Source of the DNA: an uncultured Ectothiorhodospiraceae bacterium
GTDB lineage: Bacteria > Pseudomonadota > Gammaproteobacteria > UBA6429 > Thiohalophilaceae
Length of the DNA: 5,402 nucleotides
Direction of reading: 5' to 3'
Assembly (NCBI GenBank): GCA_947259425.1
Contig: CAMYMO010000021.1
Coordinates: 1-5,402 of the forward strand
Made by a program: the position numbers and the translations under genes. Under the pieces are notes generated by a model, which saw only the letters and a program-made list of their open reading frames with translations, was not told the DNA's origin and made no database searches. This document shows positions 1 to 5,402 of the stretch, one piece after another (position 1 is the first letter of the stretch; each line of letters starts with the position of its first letter).

Positions 1-1338
1 TAGTGGATCATTATTGTCGTCCATGGGGGCTAACGTTAATCCATCCTTTGTCTTTAAACCTAAGACATACTGCACATCGATATCGGCATAGGCATGATTC
101 AATTGAAACCCCTTTTTCTTGAATACGAGGGTCAATGCAGTCGTTAATAACGCTTCCATATCACCACGACGTTCTTTGCTGACTTTTAGCGGTGTGATCT
201 TGAAAGATTGATAATTAGCAAAGGGAGCAGTCTTGTCATAACCAACCTGTTTTTTCAAAGCCGTGCGTTGGCTTGGGCTGTTTTGTTCGAGTTTTAATTT
301 AACGCTTAAATTATTACGGGAGTCGGCTAAGCGCAATGCTTCCTGGTCGGCAATCTTACCGGCTTTATAAGCATCATACAGAGCATCATCAAAGGTTTTT
401 CCAATACGGCCAGAGGTCTGTCCCATAGCTTCTTTAATCTTGTCTAAATCACCTTTTAAGATTAGCTCGGCAATGTACGGAGACTTAATCATGACCTCAA
501 CAATGGCAACGCGCTTACCACTAACCCCAGAGGCTAGTCGTTGTGAGACAATAGCATTTAGATGTAATGACATATCCATAAATAGTTGCTTATGTGTCGC
601 ATGTGGAAAGAAATTAATTACACGATCCAATGCCTGGTTGGCGTTGTTTGCGTGTAAAGTCGCCAGGCACAGATGCCCGGTTTCAGCATAAGCTAGCGCG
701 TGTCTCATGGTATCCATATCACGTATTTCACCGATCATGATGACATCAGGTGCTTCACGAAGCGCGTTTTTTAACGCATTTTCATATGACAACGTATCTA
801 AACCAATCTCACGTTGATTAACTAAAGACTTTTTGTGCTGATGTATAAATTCAATTGGATCTTCAATCGTTAAGATATGTCCAGGTCGACTGGAATTACG
901 ATAATCAATCATCGAGGCAAGTGATGTCGATTTACCTGTACCGGTACCACCCACCATGAGAATTAATCCACGTTCTTCCATAATAAGCTCACGTAACGAT
1001 TCCGGTAAGCCTAATTGTTCAATAGAAGGAATATCACTTTTTACATAACGCGCGACCAGTGCAGGATCACCGCGTTGTTTAAATAAATTGATGCGAAAGC
1101 GGCCGATATTATTCAAGTAGATACCGAAATTTAATTCCAGCTCTTTCTCGAAAACTTTTGATTGTTCGTCGTTTACTAATGAATAAGCCAATTGATAAGC
1201 GATTTCTGGCGTGACCACATCCTTACCCAGAGACATCGGCTTACCTTCAATTTTAATCACTGGAGGAGCACCGACGGAGATATAGAGATCCGATGCTTGA
1301 TGTTCAACCATTTTTGCTAACAGTTGCGTTAGATCCAT
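1..1338 (-). CDS. pilU: PilU-type type IV pilus retraction ATPase with C-terminal DUF4136-like extension (partial, 3' end beyond window)
   Basis: This is a cytoplasmic hexameric secretion-superfamily ATPase that assists PilT in pilus retraction. The first 446 codons are visible and the frame is open at the left edge. Seen: an N-terminal PAS-like region (residues 1-100, with ASDLYISVG near 15), Walker A GGTGTGKS at 130-137, an Asp box around ILTIEDPIEF at 155-164, Walker B DVIMIGEIRD at 198-207, and a His box ATLHANNANQALDR at 226-239. GHLCLATLHANNANQALDR is characteristic of PilU rather than PilT (which has GTLHTTSAA). Normal PilU similarity ends near LSVKLKLEQN (344-353). Residues 365-446 then resemble DUF4136 (YDKTAPFANYQSF, a later KKKGF, then ADIDVQYVLGLKTKDG), an unexpected fusion. 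The start at 1338 is supported by AGGAGAGG four bases upstream. No pilT precedes it; the upstream neighbour is ydbL, 351 bases away, so it probably has its own promoter. Confidence 0.93.
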   Translation of the reverse strand, partial: MDLTQLLAKMVEHQASDLYISVGAPPVIKIEGKPMSLGKDVVTPEIAYQLAYSLVNDEQSKVFEKELELNFGIYLNNIGRFRINLFKQRGDPALVARYVKSDIPSIEQLGLPESLRELIMEERGLILMVGGTGTGKSTSLASMIDYRNSSRPGHILTIEDPIEFIHQHKKSLVNQREIGLDTLSYENALKNALREAPDVIMIGEIRDMDTMRHALAYAETGHLCLATLHANNANQALDRVINFFPHATHKQLFMDMSLHLNAIVSQRLASGVSGKRVAIVEVMIKSPYIAELILKGDLDKIKEAMGQTSGRIGKTFDDALYDAYKAGKIADQEALRLADSRNNLSVKLKLEQNSPSQRTALKKQVGYDKTAPFANYQSFKITPLKVSKERRGDMEALLTTALTLVFKKKGFQLNHAYADIDVQYVLGLKTKDGLTLAPMDDNNDPL

Positions 1339-1365
1339 ATTACCTCTCCTGGTATGACCATTATT

Positions 1366-1397
1366 ATTATATATGACTCAAATATTAAATGCCTCAA
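1366..1397 (-). promoter_or_regulatory. Candidate sigma-70 promoter for pilU
   Basis: On the minus strand, TTGAGG (1397-1392) is followed by an 18-base spacer and TATATA (1373-1368). A perfect TATAAT overlaps it at 1371-1366 but then has a 20-base spacer to the same -35. Transcription would start about 30 bases before the pilU ATG, leaving a short leader containing the AGGAGAGG ribosome binding site. The region is AT-rich, so chance -10 matches are common. Confidence 0.45.
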
Positions 1398-1580
1398 CGA
1401 ACAAATATTACCAAGAATAGGAAAATATAAGAGACAGTACTTTAATTTTCCTTGAAATCCATGTGGGTGACGCAAGCTAATTGTACATTGAGATCACTTT
1501 CAGCTTATTAAATATAAACTCGATAAATAATAATCCTGATACCATTGTTCTTATCACGCACTCTGAATCTGCCCTTTGTC

Positions 1581-1598
1581 GAATTAAAGATTTAATTC
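1581..1598. repeat. AT-rich inverted repeat
   Basis: GAATTAAA and TTTAATTC form a perfect 8-base inverted repeat around a two-base centre (GA). Read on the minus strand it lies just downstream of the T8 run at 1607-1614, so its order relative to the T run does not fit an intrinsic terminator for ydbL. It could be an operator-like palindrome or chance in AT-rich DNA. Confidence 0.4.
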
Positions 1599-1662
1599 TA
1601 TATTAGAAAAAAAACGTTACAGTTTGAAAAACCCGTATTACTGATTAAGAGAGTGTGCGTTA

Positions 1663-1691
1663 AATCGGGATATATTTACAAGTCCCCGATT
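1663..1691 (-). terminator. Possible weak terminator or 3'-end hairpin of the ydbL transcript
   Basis: On the minus strand AATCGGG (1691-1685) pairs perfectly over seven bases with CCCGATT (1669-1663) across a 15-base loop. The stem overlaps the ydbL stop codon. The bases after the stem are TTAACG rather than a T tract, and the only long T run is about 50 bases further on (1614-1607). It is therefore weak as a Rho-independent terminator and could instead be a 3'-end stabilising or pausing structure. Confidence 0.35.
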
Positions 1692-2052
1692 ACTTTTTCT
1701 TCACCCATTCGCCAGACGGTGATTTTACAAACTGTCCAGATGGCGTTTTTTCAATGGCCTTTTTACCAGCGAGCTTCTCAATCACACCCAGCTGTGTGTT
1801 ATTACCTTTGGCAATCTTTTGATATTCTTTTTTGCGTGCAGTGTTAATCTGTTTCATTAAAGTCGCAACATCACTTGATGGCGAGCCCTTCACTGTCCCA
1901 AGGTAACCGTTGGGTTGTTCACCAACCAAGCCCTGTGACTTGGCTGTCTGTAGATCTATAGCCCAACTCGATGTCGTGAATCCCAGGCCAACCAACATGG
2001 CCAGTAACATTGGTATGGAAACTTTATTTAATAGTCTGCGTTTTATATTCAT
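1690..2052 (-). CDS. ydbL: YdbL family periplasmic protein (DUF1318)
   Basis: This 120-residue exported protein belongs to the DUF1318/YdbL family. In E. coli, YdbL acts with the lipoprotein YnbE and is thought to control its multimerisation in the periplasm. Seen: a Sec signal peptide (basic MNIKRRLLNK, then a hydrophobic core to about residue 25) with likely cleavage after Ala31 in SSWA. The family motif VGEQPNGYLG (43-52) follows, then a charged helical middle and LAGKKAIEKTPSGQFV. The C-terminus has a near-duplicate octapeptide, TPSGQFVK then SPSGEWVK (103-118). The ATG at 2052 is preferred over an in-frame TTG at 2067, because AAGGGGA sits six bases before the ATG and the TTG start would add residues before a good signal peptide. 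The gap to the ynbE stop is only 11 bases and its Shine-Dalgarno abuts that stop, suggesting translational coupling. Confidence 0.93.
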   Translation of the reverse strand: MNIKRRLLNKVSIPMLLAMLVGLGFTTSSWAIDLQTAKSQGLVGEQPNGYLGTVKGSPSSDVATLMKQINTARKKEYQKIAKGNNTQLGVIEKLAGKKAIEKTPSGQFVKSPSGEWVKKK

Positions 2053-2063
2053 CTTTGTCCCCT

Positions 2064-2258
2064 TCAAAATAAACCTTTGTTCTCGCTGAATACATTATCA
2101 AGTTCCTTGTCGACCTTGACCCGTATCTCATGTTCAATTTTGACATTGAGATTGATATTGATTGGCTCCTTGGCTGAGACCTCAACCTGCGGTGTGCACG
2201 CGCTGACATTCCAAAGGAGTGCAGCAAGTACGCCGAAATTAAAAATTATTTTTTTCAT
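2064..2258 (-). CDS. ynbE: YnbE family outer-membrane lipoprotein
   Basis: This 64-residue lipoprotein is the outer-membrane partner of YdbH. In E. coli, YnbE copies are proposed to stack beta strands onto the YdbH C-terminus, completing an intermembrane lipid bridge. Seen: a short basic start (MKKIIF), a hydrophobic segment and lipobox VSAC with Cys21 as lipidation site. Thr at +2 gives no inner-membrane retention signal, so Lol export to the outer membrane is expected. The mature part closely follows my memory of E. coli YnbE: CTP-x-(I/V)EV, KEPI-x-IN-x-NVKIEHEI-x-(V/I)KVDK, and a terminal LF. The start at 2258 is chosen because GGAAGGAAAGG lies just upstream and the encoded N-terminus is a normal signal peptide; an in-frame ATG at 2294 would add twelve residues with acidic charges before it. 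It lies 57 bases after ydbH and is probably co-transcribed with it. Confidence 0.95.
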   Translation of the reverse strand: MKKIIFNFGVLAALLWNVSACTPQVEVSAKEPININLNVKIEHEIRVKVDKELDNVFSENKGLF

Positions 2259-2315
2259 TACCTTTCCTTCCTCGATGACTGGTATCATCAGCATAGCATC
2301 ATCAACCTTTGCCAG

Positions 2316-4322
2316 CTACCTGGCCTTGTTAGATTTATCCAATACGCGTTTTTTTACTTGCTCAGATATTTCGCTACTCAATTGTAAACTTCGTAACAAG
2401 GCCGGAATATTTTCCTGTAAATTGAGATTTAAATTAATCGGTTGTCCATCTTGCCAGTCGGGATTCTGGCCTTGCAGGCGTACTTGTAACTGCATATCTC
2501 CGCCAGGTTTATAATTGGTGTTGACATCCAGTACATCGTATTTGAAATGACTCAATGCGTTTACCATTAAATTCATACTCGTATTGGTTTTTGCCAACGC
2601 AGCAACTTTGGCCGTCGGTGTATATTTAATGACACCACCAGGTTCACGTGCTGTCAGCTTACCATCTCGAATTACAATTTCCTTGTTGATAATTTCAATC
2701 GGAATTTTCCCATCAAGCAAGCCATCACCAGATAAACCCTCCTGACGTTCAAGTTCCATTAGCTCATGCACGCCCAGTCCTTCAAGTTGCAGGATAAACG
2801 TATTTTTGTCACGAGAAACATCATAATCAAATGGACCACTGAACACACGTCCACCCAGCATACGGGCCTCTAATTGATTGACATTAATAACCGGTATGAA
2901 CGCATTCAAGTTGGGGGACAAAGTATAGTTCATGCTCACATCGTTAATTGGAAAGCCAATATTGACGTGCTTGACTGTCATCGGCACCGCTTTACGTGTT
3001 TTTAAACCATTTTCATAGGTTAAGCGAATGGTACTATCCATACCTTCGAATATCATTTCATTATAGTGGCCACCTATCCCATTCAGGTTTAATTGTCCTT
3101 TGACATCAAGCAGTTTGTTCCAGGATATGGTTCCACTACCCGATACCTGACCCTGAGTGAGATCAAATGGCATCACCCCGTCTTTTATAATGTTGCTGAG
3201 TCGCAATTTGTCGCCATTAAATTCAATCGGTACGAGATTGAATATGGTTTGTCCTTTTCCCGTGTTGATATCATGCTGTACAGACAAATCGACTTGCACT
3301 TTTTGTGCAAAACTTTTTAACATCGACTGTAATGTAAATTGATTAATATCAAGTTGATACGTACCCTGCCATTCACTACGCGGTAACGTCAACTTGTCCC
3401 ATTGTCCACCCAGCGAAGCAATATTGACCTTGCCCGTCACCTGCCACTGATCACTAACCACCTTAGCCCGCCACTGACTACTTAATTCACCTTGCAAATC
3501 TTCCACCGAATGTATAAAAGGATAAAAAGATGACAACACCGGGGTCACCACCGGCAACAGGCGATTAAATTGTGTATGCAGTTGGCCTTTCAATATCAGT
3601 GCTTGATTTTGATCGGGTTTACTTTGTGATGGATCGTGTGCCTGCGGACGAACTTCGAGGGTTAACAATGGGGATTCATCTTCAACATTCGGAATAAGAT
3701 GTATATGAGCTTGACCATTTCGACTGGCACCAGCCAAGAAGGTTAACGGAGCCGTTGATTGACGTAGTAACAATTCACCGACCAACTGAATAGATTGCTC
3801 ACGCAACTCAGTATAAAACCACATGTGATATAACTTGCTGGAGTGCGTGCTTGCATCCAATTGCAAACGATCGAGCTTTAATTCTCCTATGGGAATATCC
3901 GTTAACCACTGACCGGATAAAAGACCGATCGGCAACGCCATTGTTTGTTGACCTGCTTGTATATCAGATAAACGCATCTGAAGATTGGCTTGTGGAATAT
4001 GCACGCGTTGCAATTGGCCAGTTAATAATGTCGACAGTTGATAATTGACGCTAATAATCGGTACCTCAACCCGTAATTCATTATTAGCGACCAATCCGTT
4101 GAATGACAAGCCCTGCAACATCAACCCGCTCAAACTCGGATAATCAACCTGTACTTGCACATCGCGCATGCCATATGTGGCTAATTGTGAGCGAATCACC
4201 TGAGCAACTAACCAGGGTGAACTCGCGTAGAGTCCACCGAGTATGACCAGCACAGTCGATATACTTATATATATTCGTTTGCTACGTCGCGTCATCGTGA
4301 TCGATACCGTTTCAGAATGCAT
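2316..4322 (-). CDS. ydbH: YdbH family AsmA-like intermembrane phospholipid transport protein
   Basis: This 668-residue protein is a likely bitopic inner-membrane protein whose long periplasmic part forms a beta-rich groove carrying phospholipid toward the outer membrane, as proposed for the AsmA-like proteins YdbH, TamB and YhdP. Seen: a basic TRRSKR, one membrane helix at about residues 18-40, then a long beta-rich region with alternating hydrophobic residues. Near the C-terminus are SGDGLLDGKIPIEI (531-544), a following PGGVIKYTP (561-569), and a terminal GQNPDWQDGQPINLNLNLQ plus ENIPALLRSLQL, all typical of YdbH. It is shorter than E. coli YdbH (879 residues as I recall). The ATG at 4322 is preceded in frame by TAA, TGA and TAG, so the start cannot be further upstream. 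It lacks a clear Shine-Dalgarno; Met10 (4295) is the alternative and leaves a cleaner N-terminus. ynbE and ydbL follow, supporting the identity. Confidence 0.93.
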   Translation of the reverse strand: MHSETVSITMTRRSKRIYISISTVLVILGGLYASSPWLVAQVIRSQLATYGMRDVQVQVDYPSLSGLMLQGLSFNGLVANNELRVEVPIISVNYQLSTLLTGQLQRVHIPQANLQMRLSDIQAGQQTMALPIGLLSGQWLTDIPIGELKLDRLQLDASTHSSKLYHMWFYTELREQSIQLVGELLLRQSTAPLTFLAGASRNGQAHIHLIPNVEDESPLLTLEVRPQAHDPSQSKPDQNQALILKGQLHTQFNRLLPVVTPVLSSFYPFIHSVEDLQGELSSQWRAKVVSDQWQVTGKVNIASLGGQWDKLTLPRSEWQGTYQLDINQFTLQSMLKSFAQKVQVDLSVQHDINTGKGQTIFNLVPIEFNGDKLRLSNIIKDGVMPFDLTQGQVSGSGTISWNKLLDVKGQLNLNGIGGHYNEMIFEGMDSTIRLTYENGLKTRKAVPMTVKHVNIGFPINDVSMNYTLSPNLNAFIPVINVNQLEARMLGGRVFSGPFDYDVSRDKNTFILQLEGLGVHELMELERQEGLSGDGLLDGKIPIEIINKEIVIRDGKLTAREPGGVIKYTPTAKVAALAKTNTSMNLMVNALSHFKYDVLDVNTNYKPGGDMQLQVRLQGQNPDWQDGQPINLNLNLQENIPALLRSLQLSSEISEQVKKRVLDKSNKAR

Positions 4323-4351
4323 TATTATCTATCATTATTGCTGAACTTTAA

Positions 4352-4382
4352 CTGAATAGGGTTAAAAAAAATCCTGTTTCAG
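4352..4382 (-). other. Possible intercistronic hairpin between the lipase gene and ydbH
   Basis: On the minus strand CTGAA (4382-4378) can pair with TTCAG (4356-4352), and AGG with CCT inside it, around a T-rich loop. This gives an eight-pair stem with a small internal bulge. It lies within the 61-base gap and has no T tract after it, so it does not look like an intrinsic terminator. It could mark an mRNA processing or stability element, or be chance. Confidence 0.25.
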
Positions 4383-4383
4383 C

Positions 4384-5361
4384 TTAGTGATATATCTGTG
4401 CTAACAATTCAGACAATTTTAGCTTTTGCCCAGGGAGTGTTTTGTACATCACGTCTTTATTCTGTAGTAATTCAATCAATTTTGTTGGAGCAACTTTATA
4501 GTCACCCACTATTTCTGCATGACCAGCTGTTATCTCGATATTCTCTAATCGCGTAGTTTCATCCACACGACTAAAATATTGTTCTTTTACACTAAAAACA
4601 TAATCATCCTCAGTACATGTGCCATTCTCATCACGTTGACGACAGCTACCTGTCTCATCCGTCACTATTTTCAAGTGTGAGGTGACTCGATCATGCAATG
4701 TCCCCGGCTGTTGAATAAATGGTGAGGGTGTCGTTATCTCGTACCACTTATCACCACTAATAAGCTGACAAATGGGTACAACAAGCCCCAAGGTTAACCA
4801 GCGCATGGTCGTTGAGGCACAGTGATCGGCTGCCGCAATTCCCGCATAGGGAGCCGAAATGGTAACAAGCTTTAAAGAACCATTATCAACAGAATGTTGA
4901 TCCTGACGTCCTTTTGTTAACGCACTACGAGCAACCAATCCACCCTGGCTATGACCTATCACGGTTATATTAGGATTATCCATTTTTGTTGATAGTGCAT
5001 TCAAAGCCGTAATCAACTCTGCAGAACTTTTTATCAGGCTGTCGCGATCATTGTAGTTAAAACACACGGTTTGTTGACCATGAAAAGCGAACACCTGAGC
5101 CAAAGAGCGAAACCGTGCGGCTGATCCATAGCACCCATGCACAATAACGATCACCGGTTCATTTGAGTTAATTCTGATTGTAGGATCTGATGACGTCGTA
5201 CAAGATGTTAACCCATCAATGCTCGCAGCAAAATTTGCGGTGGGTAAATTTTTGCTATCGATGCTCGCAAATGCCGGATCAGATGGTACCGGTGTTGTAC
5301 AACCTGGCAACCACGTTAGCACCATCAGAAGTAAGAACATCGACGGTAATTGATTATCCAT
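4384..5361 (-). CDS. Predicted lipoprotein alpha/beta hydrolase (esterase/lipase)
   Basis: This 325-residue protein has an alpha/beta-hydrolase fold and probably hydrolyses an ester bond in a lipid; the substrate is unknown. Seen: a hydrophobic N-terminus ending in LPGC (Cys21, Thr at +2), so a probable outer-membrane lipoprotein. VIVIVHGCYG (70-79) is the first core strand with the HG oxyanion loop. VIGHSQGGLVA (134-144) carries the nucleophile Ser138. SAPYAG (169-174) follows. Asp252 or Asp253 (DDYVFSV) is a plausible catalytic acid, and His281 in TAGHAEIVGD the catalytic histidine. Seven further cysteines (54, 77, 100, 181, 198, 240, 249) suggest periplasmic disulfides. AAGGTAGG four bases upstream supports the ATG at 5361, but no in-frame stop occurs before the window edge, so a longer start is not excluded. 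ydbH follows after 61 bases on the same strand. Confidence 0.85.
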   Translation of the reverse strand: MDNQLPSMFLLLMVLTWLPGCTTPVPSDPAFASIDSKNLPTANFAASIDGLTSCTTSSDPTIRINSNEPVIVIVHGCYGSAARFRSLAQVFAFHGQQTVCFNYNDRDSLIKSSAELITALNALSTKMDNPNITVIGHSQGGLVARSALTKGRQDQHSVDNGSLKLVTISAPYAGIAAADHCASTTMRWLTLGLVVPICQLISGDKWYEITTPSPFIQQPGTLHDRVTSHLKIVTDETGSCRQRDENGTCTEDDYVFSVKEQYFSRVDETTRLENIEITAGHAEIVGDYKVAPTKLIELLQNKDVMYKTLPGQKLKLSELLAQIYH

Positions 5362-5382
5362 GCTGCCTACCTTAATTAAATC

Positions 5383-5388
5383 GTTATA
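5383..5388 (-). promoter_or_regulatory. Possible -10 element upstream of the lipase gene
   Basis: TATAAC on the minus strand lies about 21 bases before the ATG and is a fair -10 match. Any -35 would fall beyond the right edge, so this rests on a single hexamer in AT-rich sequence. Confidence 0.2.
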
Positions 5389-5402
5389 AAGAACTAATAG
5401 TA

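Larger units (their letters stand above)
1339..1689. other. Non-coding gap between ydbL and pilU
   Basis: These 351 AT-rich bases contain no convincing gene on either strand. A plus-strand frame starting at 1653 only mirrors ydbL. The gap holds a candidate hairpin at the ydbL end (1663-1691), an eight-base T run on the minus strand (1607-1614), an AT-rich inverted repeat (1581-1598), a candidate pilU promoter (1366-1397) and the pilU ribosome binding site (about 1341-1350). I see no tRNA-like or riboswitch-like fold in the rest, roughly 1400-1580. Confidence 0.6.

Noticed and set aside
440..691. 83-codon plus-strand frame inside pilU
   Set aside because: It is fully antisense to conserved PilU motifs and has no supporting start site or recognisable product.
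1440..1500. Possible CRP-like site around GTGATCTCAATGTAC on the minus strand
   Set aside because: Only the left half matches TGTGA-N6-TCACA in part and the right half does not, so it is not supportable.
1653..1847. 64-codon plus-strand frame beginning in the gap and running antisense into ydbL
   Set aside because: Most of it mirrors ydbL, and the non-overlapping part is too short and unlike a protein start.
2024..2227. 67-codon minus-strand frame overlapping ynbE and ydbL
   Set aside because: It is an alternative frame of ynbE, with a low-complexity Arg/Ser-rich product and no good start signal.
2259..2294. Upstream ATG that would extend YnbE by twelve residues
   Set aside because: The added residues are partly acidic and spoil the signal peptide, while a strong ribosome site directly precedes the MKKIIF start.
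2077..2514. 145-codon plus-strand open frame antisense to ynbE and the ydbH 3' end
   Set aside because: It lies opposite two clearly identified genes, has no ribosome binding site I can see, and its translation resembles no known family.
3093..4048. Several plus-strand frames of 61-75 codons within ydbH
   Set aside because: They lie opposite continuous, family-consistent YdbH coding sequence and show no independent evidence.

Overview
The window looks like chromosomal DNA from an AT-rich gammaproteobacterium. It carries the YdbH/YnbE/YdbL lipid-homeostasis trio in its usual gene order and a PilU-type retraction ATPase of type IV pili, both typical of that class. Nothing in the sequence allows a genus call. 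All five genes I can support lie on the minus strand, so transcription runs from high to low coordinates. No RNA gene, mobile element, CRISPR array or phage-like segment was seen.

In transcription order the layout is as follows. (1) 5361-4384 encodes a predicted lipoprotein alpha/beta hydrolase (esterase/lipase fold). (2) 4322-2316 encodes YdbH, an inner-membrane-anchored AsmA-like protein spanning the periplasm. (3) 2258-2064 encodes the small outer-membrane lipoprotein YnbE. (4) 2052-1690 encodes the periplasmic DUF1318 protein YdbL. Genes 1 to 4 are separated by only 61, 57 and 11 bases and probably form one transcription unit. (5) After a 351-base non-coding gap with a plausible promoter, a pilU-like gene starts at 1338 and runs off the left edge.

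In E. coli, YdbH and YnbE form a bridge between inner and outer membrane that acts redundantly with TamB and YhdP in phospholipid transport, and YdbL modulates YnbE. A predicted outer-membrane lipase directly upstream suggests that lipid delivery and lipid hydrolysis may be coupled here; this is inference from gene order only. The second notable point is the PilU-like protein. After the normal PilU end (about residue 352) the frame continues into a segment resembling DUF4136, a domain usually found in exported lipoproteins, and it is still open at the window edge after residue 446.
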